From contig JASSUG010000005.1 of assembly GCA_031963465.1 (NCBI GenBank), positions 171,282 to 235,281 of the forward strand: 64,000 bases of DNA, given 5' to 3'. The stretch comes from Mycoavidus cysteinexigens_B (GTDB taxonomy: Bacteria; Pseudomonadota; Gammaproteobacteria; Burkholderiales; Burkholderiaceae). The position numbers were made by a program, and so were the translations under genes. Shown piece after piece: positions 8,510 through 17,461 of the stretch. The notes under the pieces were generated by a model. It did not search any database. It worked only from the letters and a program-made list of their open reading frames with translations, and was not told the DNA's origin. Numbering within the stretch: position 1 is the stretch's first letter; the number at the start of each line of letters is the position of its first letter.

Positions 8510-8842
8510 CAGTTTGCCGACGTTCGCGCCGGATTATTGAGAAGATACATGCCGTTGACAAAAAATCGCTTGCTTTAGGTGTCATTTCTAATCATATAGC
8601 GCATGATTTTTTGAGATTACGGAGCAAACAAACGAAAAATAGTTTTCTTGTTTTTCGATGGCGATCATATTATTATCGGCAAAATTTGCTCGCATCTGGC
8701 CCAATGTATTCGAACAGAGTTTGCTTCCAAGAAACCTCTTGCGTCTTCTTCACCGAAGATGGATTGTGGCAAAACGCGATACTGATCGCATCTACGCATT
8801 GAATCTGAACTTGATACTAATCACGAAAAACGGAGAATAATT
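8510..8842. other. AT-rich intergenic stretch before STAND-1
   Basis: No gene is recognisable: the short open frames lack motifs and a good ribosome site. The stretch presumably holds the STAND-1 promoter; GGAG at about 8831-8834 is a suitable ribosome-binding site 8 bp before the ATG at 8843. No clear -35/-10 pair could be fixed. Confidence 0.5.
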
Positions 8843-11800
8843 ATGTTAGGTAACCCTGTTTCGCAAACCCTGATAGGTAACCAAGCGCAGATAATGGCGC
8901 AGATGCTAGCGCAAAGCCATCTGGATCAGGCCCGTATGCACAAGGCAGCGCAAAATTTTGAGCTAGCCTTAATTTTGTGTGACCAGGCGAAAGTAAATTT
9001 TAAGTTTATCGCAGATGCGCGCCAACTTTTCCCTTCGTTATCAGAGGCTAAAAGCGCATTGAACCAAGCCCGTATGCCTCAAACATACGAAGAAGAAACC
9101 TTGCGGCATCGCATCGCTGAAGTCTATGTTGAGCGTGCTGAACTTTTGGAGAAATTGGGAAAATCCGACAAGGCGCAGGCGAGTTACAAAAAAGCGCAAG
9201 CCTGGGGCTATGAGGGAATCAAGCTTACCCCGACTGCCCTAATTGAATCGTTGTCTGTGCAAGATGCGCCGGCTTCAGCTCAAAAGTCCACATCTACCTT
9301 AGTATCGTTGCAGCCATCGTCTGCCCATGAAAAAAGTGATTTGGTGGATTATCTATTTGAAAAAGCGCTGTTGACGTTGAGTTCCTTAGAGGTGTCGAAG
9401 AAACCCAGCTTGTTTCTAGTGTATGCCCATGACAATGATGCTCACGGAGAGGCGAAGGCCTCGACGTCTAAATATTTAATCAATAATTTATCAAAAATCC
9501 GAGGGGTGACACTCTATTCGGATCAAACGCCGATCGGGCAAGCGTATTCAAGCTCGGTTGAAAATCTGAAAGAGGATGGCAAGCTAGAAGACATCTTAAC
9601 CAATCAGTTCTGTTTGCTGCCCGCTCAGGTGCGAGCCGATGTGAAACCGGTCGATAAGGTGATCGTGTGTTGTTCTGATGTCTTAGGAAGCTACCTAAAA
9701 GGGCAGTCCTATAAAGCGTTTTGTGATGAGCTTAAAAAAGCTTATGACATAGATCGAGAAGCCTACGTCAAAGACAACGAACAAAAGGGTACTCCAGCGT
9801 TACGTGAGGTAGTCAGAAAATTTTCCCAAGAGGAAAAATATATGGCGGACTTCCATCATGTGTTGACGGAAATGGCTTTTTTGGAGATTCGAGCAGCGCA
9901 TCTGAAAGGTCAGCACGGGATTATCCCGGTTTCATTAACGCCCAATAGCTATGACTACTGTCTGAAGGATTTTATTGACTCGACGACGGTTCGGATGGAG
10001 GACCCTCTGCGCTTTGATTTGCAAGTGAAGAAGGGAGAAGAAGTCTATCTGAACCAAGGTTCACATGGTGTGCTGTTTAAGGTGATCGAGCGGCTGTTAG
10101 CGGGCAGCAATGAGGCGAAAACGTTTCTGGACAAGTTTTGGACGGGGCACAGCCATGTTATATCCCGTTTAAAGAGTGATGCAAATTTTGGCAAACTAGA
10201 ATTTGCCAAGCTATTAGACGGCATTTTCGACGGCATACGGACAGCGATGCATAGTCAGCTTGCCTCCACCGTGCAGCAAGAGCACGAACAGTTGCAGGTG
10301 TTCCGTGCCGACCCTAAGGCCGCGCTGAAGGAACAGTATGCGGCTGCCTTAACGCAAGATGAGGCGTTTCAAGAGACCTTAAAGCTCTATGTTGAATCCC
10401 GCTGCCGAGCGAGTCTGAATGGGGAGAGCCAAACCTTTGAGCTGTTGCCTCAAGTTCAAGTGTTTTTAAAAGATAAAAAAGTGATCTTGTTGACGGGAGA
10501 CTCGGGTGCGGGCAAAACGACCTTCAACCGCCGCCTGGAAAAGCTCTTATGGGACCACAAAAAAGAAGAGGATGCGATCCCGCTGTTTATTTCTCTGCCC
10601 AGCATTGACAAGCCTGAGCAGGATCTAATCGCCAAAGCGTTAAAGAAAAGAGGCTTGTCAGAGTTTCAAATTCAGAAATTAAAAAAAGCAAACCAAAGGT
10701 TTGTCTTTATTTTGGATGGCTATGATGAGATACGTCAGACGCAGAATTTGTATCTGAGCAATGGTATCAACCATGCCGACGGCTGGCAGGGTCAAATGGT
10801 GATCAGTTGTCGTAGCGAATATTTGGGCCAGGACTATCGAAGCCGTTTTCAACCGAATCCGATGCTGCAGGACAAGGATACATTGTTTCAAGAAATCGTG
10901 GTCGAGCCGTTTTCAAAAGAAGAGCGCGATCAATATCTAGAAAAATATGTGGCGCACAACCTAACGGACTGGACGGCGCAAGCATACCAAGAAGCCTTCT
11001 CCAAACAATCTAATTTAAAAGATTTGATTAGCAACCCATTTTTGCTGCGGGTGGTGCTAGAAGCGTTGCCGTACATTGAAAAAAAGGGCAAAGCAGTATC
11101 TGCCATCCAGTTACGGCTGAACTTGTATGATCAGTTCGTCAAACAATGGTTCGAGCGCAATCAGCAGCGCTTAAGCACCCAGAGTTTAACGGGGGCCCAA
11201 AAAGAGGTATTTAGAGAATTGAATGATGATGGCTTTGCCCAACACGGCCTTGGATTTGTGAAAGAGTTAGCGGTGCATCTGTATAAAGAGAATGCAGGTA
11301 ATCCGATAGTCGAGTACTCATTGTTCAAAGACAAGGGGAGTTGGAAGGATGCCTTTTTTGGTCGAGAAGAAGAAAATCAACTGCTGCGGGAAGCGTGGCC
11401 AGTGGTCCGCAGCGGGAATCAATACCGGTTTATCCATAAATCGGTGTTGGAATATTGGGTAGCGCGCTCGCTATTCGAGTCGTTCGATGCTTGCACAGTA
11501 GCGGACACTCGTGCCCGCCGTGGTAGTGATGCTTCAGTCTATAGTTTTGAAGAGCAAGCTGTTCTACCGTCCCGAACGGAGCGAGACTTATCGTTAGCCC
11601 CCAAACATTGGGTCAGCGACCTGGGCATTGTGCGCTTGCTAACCGAGCGCGTTCAGCAAGAAAAGCCATTTAAGAAACAGCTGTTATCGATTATAGAGCG
11701 GTCAAAAAGTGACAAGACAGTACGCCAAGCAGCAGCGAATGCAATGACGATTTTGGTCAGGGCGGGGGTGCAGTTTCATGGAATGGATTTAAAGGGAATC

Positions 11801-13963
11801 CAGATCCCCGGTGCAGATCTGAGTGGAGGCGCATTCGATTCAGCGCACTTGCAAAGGTCAGATTTAAGAAACGTCAAACTTCGCACAAGTTGGCTGTATC
11901 AGGCCAATTTAAGCGAAGCGCAGATGGCAGGGGTGCAATTTGGCGAATGGCCTTATCTGGAAGAAGAGGATTGGGTGTATTCCTGCGTGTATTCCCCAGA
12001 TGGGAAAACCTGTGCCACGGGTATTATTACAGGCGTGATCAGCGTATATAACACGTTAAATTGGGACAAAATCCACACCTTACGAGGACATAAACTTAGA
12101 GGGCGTGTTACTAGCGTGGTGTATTCGCCGAGCGGCGCGCAGATTGCCTCAGGCAGTTGGGACCAGACGATTCGTCTGTGGGACGCGCACACTGGCGCGC
12201 CGGGACACATTTTAGAAGGACATACCGACCGTATTAATAGCGTGGTGTATTCGCCGAGCGGAGCGCAGATCGCCTCGGGCAGTCATGACCAGACGGTGCG
12301 GCTATGGGACGCGCACACCGGCGCGCCGGGGCTCACCTTAGAAGGGCATACCGACCTTGTGAATAGCGTGGTGTATTCGCCGAGCGGAGCGCAGATTGCC
12401 TCGGGCAGTACTGACCGGACGGTGCGGCTGTGGGACGCGCACACCGGCGCGGCGGGGCCCATCTTAGTAGGACATATCGACCGTGTTAATAGCGTGGTGT
12501 ATTCGCCGAGCGGAGCGCAGATCGCCTCGGGCAGTCATGACCAGACGGTGCGGCTGTGGGACGCGCACACCGGCGCGGCGCTGCACACCTTAGAAGGACA
12601 TACCGGCTGGGTTCATAGCGTGGTGTATTCACCGAGCGGAGCGCAGATCGCCTCGGGCAGTCATGACCAGACGGTGCGGCTGTGGGACGCGCACACCGGC
12701 GCGGCGCTGCACACCTTAGAAGGACATACCGGCTGGGTTCATAGCGTGGTGTATTCACCGAGCGGAGCGCAGATCGCCTCGGGTAGCACTGACCGGACGG
12801 TGAGGCTGTGGGACGCGCACAGCCGCGCGGCCGGGCACACCTTAGAAGGACATACCAACGCTGTTTTGAGCGTGGTGTATTCGCCGAGCGGAGCGCAGAT
12901 CGCCTCGGGCAGTGGTGACAAGACGGTGCGGCTGTGGGACGCGCACACCGGCGCGGCGGGGCACACCTTAGAAGGACATACCAACGTTGTTTTGAGCGTG
13001 GTGTATTCGCCGAGCGGAGCGCAGATCGCCTCGGGCAGTGATGACCGGACGGTGCGGCTGTGGGACGCGTACAGCGGCAAGGCGGGGCACACCTTAGAAG
13101 GACATACCAACTCTGTTTATAGCGTGGTGTATTCGCCGAGCGGAGCGCAGATCGCCTCGGGCAGTAATGACCAGACGGTGCGGCTGTGGGACGCGCATAC
13201 CGGCGCGCCGGGGCTCACCTTAGAAGGACATACCGACGCTGTTAGGAGCGTGGTGTATTCGCCGAGCGGAGCGCAGATCGCCTCGGGCAGTAATGACCAG
13301 ACGGTGCGGCTGTGGGACGCGCACACCGGCGCGCCGGGGCACACCTTAGAAGGACATACCGACGCTGTTAGGAGCGTGGTGTATTCGCCGAGCGGAGCGC
13401 AGATTGCCTCGGGCAGTAGGGACAATACGGTGCGGCTGTGGGACGCGCACACCGGCGCGGCGCTGCACGCCTTAGAAGGACATACCGGCTGGGTTAGGGG
13501 CGTGGTGTATTCGCTGAGTGGAGCACAGATTGCCTCGGGCAGTTGGGACAATACGGTGCGGCTGTGGGACGTTGCCTCGGGTGAGTGTCTAAGAGTGATT
13601 GAAGGTTTTAGCGAGGGTGTCAATAGTGTCGCCTGGAAAGAGACGTTGGAGAGCGTCTATCTGTTGACGGGCAGTGGAGATAAGTTCGTTCGTCAGTGGC
13701 AGGTAGTAGCAGAGGGAACTGGATATCATGCGCGCCTGCGCTGGATGTCACCACATGCAGAGCTGAGCGTGACAGCTAGCGTGGTTGATGGAGTGAGAGG
13801 GTTAAGCGAGATGAATAAAAAGCTGTTAAAACAGCGCGGAATGGTAGTCGATCCGTTGACGTTGAATAATCTTGCTGCGGTGGAGTCCAGCCCATCCGCT
13901 GACCAGTCAAGTGGGCCGCGTCTTAATAAAACGCTGAAATTTTGGTCTAAGAGCAAGAACTGA
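8843..13963 (+). CDS. STAND-1: giant TPR / SEFIR-TIR-like / NACHT / pentapeptide / WD40 protein
   Basis: 1706 residues. Regions in order: TPR-like helices (about 20-130, KAQASYKKAQAWGY repeat); an alpha/beta domain at about 188-380 beginning SLFLVYAHDN, with LYSDQTPIG and DKVIVCCSDVLGSYL, resembling SEFIR/TIR adaptor domains; a helical linker; a NACHT ATPase with Walker A GDSGAGKTT (552-560), Walker B FVFILDGYDE (620-629) and a winged-helix-like tail; pentapeptide repeats (about 974-1035); WD40 blades (about 1043-1623); and an 80-residue tail. This layout belongs to the signal-transduction ATPases (STAND/NLR-like), in which the repeats sense a ligand and NACHT oligomerisation activates the N-terminal effector. 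A role in antiviral defence or host interaction is inference. It is homologous throughout to STAND-2 at 27220-32238. Confidence 0.85.
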   Translation: MLGNPVSQTLIGNQAQIMAQMLAQSHLDQARMHKAAQNFELALILCDQAKVNFKFIADARQLFPSLSEAKSALNQARMPQTYEEETLRHRIAEVYVERAELLEKLGKSDKAQASYKKAQAWGYEGIKLTPTALIESLSVQDAPASAQKSTSTLVSLQPSSAHEKSDLVDYLFEKALLTLSSLEVSKKPSLFLVYAHDNDAHGEAKASTSKYLINNLSKIRGVTLYSDQTPIGQAYSSSVENLKEDGKLEDILTNQFCLLPAQVRADVKPVDKVIVCCSDVLGSYLKGQSYKAFCDELKKAYDIDREAYVKDNEQKGTPALREVVRKFSQEEKYMADFHHVLTEMAFLEIRAAHLKGQHGIIPVSLTPNSYDYCLKDFIDSTTVRMEDPLRFDLQVKKGEEVYLNQGSHGVLFKVIERLLAGSNEAKTFLDKFWTGHSHVISRLKSDANFGKLEFAKLLDGIFDGIRTAMHSQLASTVQQEHEQLQVFRADPKAALKEQYAAALTQDEAFQETLKLYVESRCRASLNGESQTFELLPQVQVFLKDKKVILLTGDSGAGKTTFNRRLEKLLWDHKKEEDAIPLFISLPSIDKPEQDLIAKALKKRGLSEFQIQKLKKANQRFVFILDGYDEIRQTQNLYLSNGINHADGWQGQMVISCRSEYLGQDYRSRFQPNPMLQDKDTLFQEIVVEPFSKEERDQYLEKYVAHNLTDWTAQAYQEAFSKQSNLKDLISNPFLLRVVLEALPYIEKKGKAVSAIQLRLNLYDQFVKQWFERNQQRLSTQSLTGAQKEVFRELNDDGFAQHGLGFVKELAVHLYKENAGNPIVEYSLFKDKGSWKDAFFGREEENQLLREAWPVVRSGNQYRFIHKSVLEYWVARSLFESFDACTVADTRARRGSDASVYSFEEQAVLPSRTERDLSLAPKHWVSDLGIVRLLTERVQQEKPFKKQLLSIIERSKSDKTVRQAAANAMTILVRAGVQFHGMDLKGIQIPGADLSGGAFDSAHLQRSDLRNVKLRTSWLYQANLSEAQMAGVQFGEWPYLEEEDWVYSCVYSPDGKTCATGIITGVISVYNTLNWDKIHTLRGHKLRGRVTSVVYSPSGAQIASGSWDQTIRLWDAHTGAPGHILEGHTDRINSVVYSPSGAQIASGSHDQTVRLWDAHTGAPGLTLEGHTDLVNSVVYSPSGAQIASGSTDRTVRLWDAHTGAAGPILVGHIDRVNSVVYSPSGAQIASGSHDQTVRLWDAHTGAALHTLEGHTGWVHSVVYSPSGAQIASGSHDQTVRLWDAHTGAALHTLEGHTGWVHSVVYSPSGAQIASGSTDRTVRLWDAHSRAAGHTLEGHTNAVLSVVYSPSGAQIASGSGDKTVRLWDAHTGAAGHTLEGHTNVVLSVVYSPSGAQIASGSDDRTVRLWDAYSGKAGHTLEGHTNSVYSVVYSPSGAQIASGSNDQTVRLWDAHTGAPGLTLEGHTDAVRSVVYSPSGAQIASGSNDQTVRLWDAHTGAPGHTLEGHTDAVRSVVYSPSGAQIASGSRDNTVRLWDAHTGAALHALEGHTGWVRGVVYSLSGAQIASGSWDNTVRLWDVASGECLRVIEGFSEGVNSVAWKETLESVYLLTGSGDKFVRQWQVVAEGTGYHARLRWMSPHAELSVTASVVDGVRGLSEMNKKLLKQRGMVVDPLTLNNLAAVESSPSADQSSGPRLNKTLKFWSKSKN
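12104..13615 (+). repeat. Twelve tandem 126-bp repeats encoding WD40 blades of STAND-1
   Basis: Exactly 12 x 126 bp without indels. Each unit encodes 42 residues with core VVYSPSGAQIASGS, then xDxTVRLWDA. Units are almost identical even at synonymous sites. Changes concentrate at unit positions 1, 3, 19, 21, 32-35 and 42. For example, position 19 reads W,H,T,H,H,T,G,D,N,N,R,W. Units 4 and 5 (12482-12733) are nearly the same sequence, a recent duplication. A divergent blade precedes the array and another follows it, giving 14 blades. Confidence 0.95.
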
Positions 13964-13984
13964 GAGGGTTCGGCGGCGGGTTTT

Positions 13985-14010
13985 GATGTGGTGGGCAGAG
14001 GTTAATTAAC
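13985..14010. repeat. Right copy of the 26-bp direct repeat flanking the STAND-1 island
   Basis: It matches 8239-8264 at 24 of 26 positions. Translated in the frame of the DUF4143 gene it reads MWWAEVN-stop, which looks like the original 3' end of that gene, now stranded 22 bp after STAND-1. Confidence 0.8.
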
Positions 14011-14040
14011 ACCTTTGCCCGTTATGCGCTATGTCGAGTA

Positions 14041-14073
14041 CCGTATCGAGTGTAAAACCATAGCTCGATACGG
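14041..14073. terminator. Hairpin between the convergent STAND-1 and ahcY genes
   Basis: CCGTATCGAG (14041-14050) pairs perfectly with CTCGATACGG (14064-14073) across a 13-nt loop. No T-run follows on either strand, so an intrinsic terminator is only possible; its place between convergent genes supports a transcription-end role. Confidence 0.4.
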
Positions 14074-14091
14074 CTCATCTCGGTGTTAACC

Positions 14092-15525
14092 TCAATAGCG
14101 ATAATGTTGTGGCTTATATGGACCGTTCTGATCAACGCTAATATATTTAGCTTGGGCCGCGGTGAGTTCGGTGAGGTGGGCGCCAATTCGCTTCAAATGT
14201 AGCCGCGCCACTTTTTCATCCAAATTTTTGGGTAACACATAGACTTTATTGCCATATTGCTCGCCCCGGGTGAATAGCTCAATTTGCGCCAAGGTTTGAT
14301 TGGTGAACGAATTTGACATCACAAACGATGGGTGGCCGGTAGCACAGCCAAGATTAACCAGACGACCTTGCGCTAACAAGATGATCCGCTTGCCATCAGG
14401 AAATTCAATATGGTCAACCTGCGGCTTGATATTTTCCCACTTGTACTGACTGAGTGAGGCGACCTCGATTTCTGAATCGAAATGGCCGATATTGCAAACG
14501 ATCGCCTGATGCCGCATCTTTTTCATATGCTCGTGGGTGATCACGCTTAAATTGCCGGTTGCCGTGACAAAAATATCCGCTTTATCCGCCGCCTCGTCCA
14601 TCGTGACCACACGATACCCTTCCATCGCAGCTTGCAAGGCGCAAATCGGATCGATCTCGGTAATCCAGACGGTTGCCCCCAGCCCACGCAATGATTGGGC
14701 GCATCCTTTGCCAACGTCACCATAGCCGGCGATTAAGGCAACTTTGCCGGCAATCATGACATCGGTTGCCCGCTTGATGCCATCAACCAGGGATTCGCGA
14801 CAGCCGTATAAATTATCAAATTTTGATTTTGTGACGGAGTCATTTACATTAATCACTGGAAAATGCAGTTGTCCTTCTTTTTCCAGTTGATATAGACGGT
14901 GTACGCCAGTGGTGGTTTCTTCTGTGACACCTTGGATATGGGCCAGGCGGCTTGAATACCAATGTGGGTCGTGTTCTAAATGCCGGGCGATGGCCGCAAA
15001 TAATGCAACTTCTTCCTCATTGGCCGGTTGCGCCAGCACGGAACGATCCTGTTCCGCACGCGCGCCGAGCATGAGCAGCATCGTTGCATCGCCGCCATCA
15101 TCAAGAATCATGTTGGCATGTTCGCCGTTTGGCCAGGAGAAAATGCGGTGGGTAAAAGCCCAATATTCGTCGAGGCTTTCACCTTTGAAGGCAAACACAG
15201 GGGTGCCGCCTGCCGCGATAGCTGCCGCCGCATGATCTTGCGTGGAAAAAATGTTGCACGATGCCCAGCGAACTTCAGCGCCAAGCACTTGCAAGGTTTC
15301 AATCAGCACGGCAGTCTGAATCGTCATGTGGAGCGAACCAGCAATACGCGCGCCTTTCAGTGGCTGGCTAACACGATGCTCCTCGCGTAACGCCATCAAG
15401 CCAGGCATTTCAGTTTCAGCAATGAGAATTTCTTTACGACCCCAATCAGCTAGATGTAAATCGGCGATGGTATAATCGGCAAAGGTACTTGATTGTTTAT
15501 GCATAGGCTGTACGACAGTGTTCAT
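14092..15525 (-). CDS. ahcY: S-adenosylhomocysteine hydrolase
   Basis: 477 residues. It splits S-adenosylhomocysteine into adenosine and homocysteine in the cytoplasm, removing the inhibitor made by SAM-dependent methyltransferases and completing the methyl cycle with metK. The ATG at 15525 is preceded by AAGGAACGTGAC; the longer open frame to 15588 lies in the leader. Seen: the ADWGRKEI N-terminal motif, the NAD-binding GYGDVGKG (267-274), the GCRESLVDGIKR segment, and the C-terminal KYISVDQNGPYKPQHYRY ending typical of the family (NAD/substrate Lys and Tyr). The gene stands alone and is preceded by an SAH riboswitch. Confidence 0.97.
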   Translation of the reverse strand: MNTVVQPMHKQSSTFADYTIADLHLADWGRKEILIAETEMPGLMALREEHRVSQPLKGARIAGSLHMTIQTAVLIETLQVLGAEVRWASCNIFSTQDHAAAAIAAGGTPVFAFKGESLDEYWAFTHRIFSWPNGEHANMILDDGGDATMLLMLGARAEQDRSVLAQPANEEEVALFAAIARHLEHDPHWYSSRLAHIQGVTEETTTGVHRLYQLEKEGQLHFPVINVNDSVTKSKFDNLYGCRESLVDGIKRATDVMIAGKVALIAGYGDVGKGCAQSLRGLGATVWITEIDPICALQAAMEGYRVVTMDEAADKADIFVTATGNLSVITHEHMKKMRHQAIVCNIGHFDSEIEVASLSQYKWENIKPQVDHIEFPDGKRIILLAQGRLVNLGCATGHPSFVMSNSFTNQTLAQIELFTRGEQYGNKVYVLPKNLDEKVARLHLKRIGAHLTELTAAQAKYISVDQNGPYKPQHYRY

Positions 15526-15560
15526 GTCACGTTCCTTTCTTAAAAGCAGAAGATTGAAGA

Positions 15561-15650
15561 CATGAGCGCCGTTTGATACGAGCCGCAATGCGTGGCATCA
15601 AGAGTGTTTTGAGCCTGGCGGAAATTCCGTCGCAACGCTCCTCAAAACAG
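15561..15650 (-). promoter_or_regulatory. SAH riboswitch upstream of ahcY
   Basis: Read on the minus strand, the leader begins TTTTGAGGAGCGTTGCGACGG, continues CCGCCAGGCTCAAAA and later AACGGCGCTCATG, matching the SAH (ahcY) riboswitch consensus. TTTTGAG pairs with CTCAAAA to form P1. GAGCG, just after the 5' arm, can pair with CGCTC near the 3' end to form the known pseudoknot. The element ends about 35 bp before the ahcY start. The family turns expression on when SAH accumulates. Confidence 0.92.
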
Positions 15651-15853
15651 TTCCTATTGTAGCAAAAGTAATCCACAAGTGAATAAGTCGCTACGCACGG
15701 GTTATAGTGTGCGCCGATGCGTAATTTGATATTGAGTTTCGCTTCAGAGTGCAGTCTGTGCCCAGTATGGCGACGTATTTATTTTTATGGGCTGTTTTTT
15801 TTAACTTACAGGACTGTTGGCTTTGTCAGCGGCAGTCGCAAAAGAGATATCCG

Positions 15854-17251
15854 ATGAGTCTTTTACGCACTAAGAACGTCGAACAGATGATCGCAGCAAG
15901 CGCTGCCAATACCGGGCTCCAGAAAACAATGGGGCCGCTCGATCTGACTTTCCTTGGCATTGGCGCAATCGTTGGCACAGGCATTTTTGTGTTAACGGGT
16001 ACAGGTGCAGTCACGGCTGGTCCGGCACTGACCGTATCGTTCATTATTGCGGCCCTAGCATGCGGGTTTGCCGCGCTAGCCTATGCTGAATTCGCTTCGA
16101 CCATTCCTGTCGCAGGTTCGATATATACCTATGCTTATGCCACCTTGGGCGAACTGATTGCCTGGTTGATTGGCTGGGACTTATTGCTTGAATATGGACT
16201 GGCGATTTCAGCTGTGGCGGTAGGTTGGTCAGGTTATTTTCAATCGCTGTTAGCCGGCTTTGGCATTACGCTACCGGCTATTTTAAGCGCCGCCCCAGGG
16301 ACTTTGCCAGGACAGCTTTCGGTGTTCAATTTGCCCGCTTTTCTGGTGGTGATGGCCATCGCCGGCGTGCTCTCGCTTGGTGTGCGCGAATCGACGCGTA
16401 TCAATAACATCATGGTGGTAGTTAAGATCAGCATTGTGTTGCTGGTGATTGTAGTTGGCGCCTTTCACGTGCAGCCGGCCAACTGGCAACCATTTATGCC
16501 AATGGGTTGGACCGGTACGCTCAGTGCGGCAGCAGTTATGTTCTTTGCTTTTATCGGTTTTGACTCCGTGAGTTCGGCGGCCGAAGAAGTTAAAAATCCA
16601 AAGCGTGATTTGCCAATTGGCATTATGGCATCGCTAGGCGCCTGTGCTTTGATGTATGTTGCCGTAGCGGCGGTCGTGACGGGTATTGTCCCTTACGCAC
16701 AATTTATGGATGTTGCGCATCCAGTTTCGTTAGCCCTGCAAATGGCTGGTGAAAAATGGGTCGCGGGTTTTGTCGATCTAGGCGCAGTCTTTGGAATGTT
16801 GACGGTTATTCTGGTGATGAGCTACGGTCAAACCCGGATTTTGTTCGCAATGTCCCGTGATGGCTTGCTTCCTCCTGCGCTGTCAAAAGTTCATCCGCGT
16901 TTTAAAACGCCATTTTTTGCAACCTGGTTAGTGGGTCTATGTTTTGGTTTAATTGCTGCCTTGGTGCCACTCAAAGCACTTGCGGAGTTGACCAATATCG
17001 GCACGCTAGCGGCGTTCGCAATGGTCTCTGTTGCGGTACTTATTTTACGTCGTACGCATCCTGAACTGCCGCGCGCTTTCCGTTGCCCAGGGGTACCAGT
17101 CGTGCCAGTATTTTCGGTATTATTCTGCCTATTCCTGATGCTTCAGTTGCAGCTTTCGACATGGATCGCGTTTATTGCTTGGTTGGTGGTGGGTCTGTTG
17201 ATTTATTTCGGTTATTCCCGCCGTCATGCAAAACTAGCAACCGAGGCTTAA
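15854..17251 (+). CDS. APC-superfamily amino-acid permease (cationic amino-acid transporter type)
   Basis: 465 residues, about 12 membrane helices. The N-terminus MSLLRTKNVEQMI, then the first helix GIGAIVGTGIFVLTG (the APC substrate-binding break), FAALAYAEFASTIPVAGSIYTYAY and FFAFIGFDSVSSAAEEVKNPKRDLP are hallmark motifs of the YfnA/CAT branch of inner-membrane amino-acid/proton symporters. The ATG at 15854 follows AAGAGATAT; the frame is open back to 15749, but that part lacks family motifs. Substrate cannot be told from sequence. An intrinsic terminator follows. Confidence 0.88.
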   Translation: MSLLRTKNVEQMIAASAANTGLQKTMGPLDLTFLGIGAIVGTGIFVLTGTGAVTAGPALTVSFIIAALACGFAALAYAEFASTIPVAGSIYTYAYATLGELIAWLIGWDLLLEYGLAISAVAVGWSGYFQSLLAGFGITLPAILSAAPGTLPGQLSVFNLPAFLVVMAIAGVLSLGVRESTRINNIMVVVKISIVLLVIVVGAFHVQPANWQPFMPMGWTGTLSAAAVMFFAFIGFDSVSSAAEEVKNPKRDLPIGIMASLGACALMYVAVAAVVTGIVPYAQFMDVAHPVSLALQMAGEKWVAGFVDLGAVFGMLTVILVMSYGQTRILFAMSRDGLLPPALSKVHPRFKTPFFATWLVGLCFGLIAALVPLKALAELTNIGTLAAFAMVSVAVLILRRTHPELPRAFRCPGVPVVPVFSVLFCLFLMLQLQLSTWIAFIAWLVVGLLIYFGYSRRHAKLATEA

Positions 17252-17356
17252 TCAATGAGGGCGGTCAATTATTTGTCAACAGCCAATAATTGATCGTCTC
17301 ATTTGAGCCGTGGCGCGTCGTTGAGAATGATCTCAGCTTCATGTAGAGAAAATAAT

Positions 17357-17402
17357 ATGCAGATTGTCCGAGACTTATATCGGACAATCTGCATTATTTT
17401 TT
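17357..17402 (+). terminator. Intrinsic terminator after the permease gene
   Basis: ATGCAGATTGTCCGA (17357-17371) and TCGGACAATCTGCAT (17380-17394) form a perfect 15-bp stem with an 8-nt loop, followed by TATTTTTTT. The hairpin also separates the permease from the convergent metK and may act in both directions. Confidence 0.9.
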
Positions 17403-17461
17403 TGATGTTTAAGTATTTAGGCTGACCAGTATATTCTAGTACGTTATCACTGGCAGAGAGC

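Noticed and set aside
8326..8840. Three short plus-strand open frames before STAND-1
   Set aside because: No ribosome sites, motifs or sensible composition; one overlaps the better-supported transposase remnant in another frame.
12104..13615. Possible CRISPR array
   Set aside because: The regular repeats have no spacers and encode a continuous WD40 protein.
12486..13623. Long antisense open frames across the WD40 array
   Set aside because: They repeat with the same 126-bp period as the coding strand and merely mirror its codon bias.
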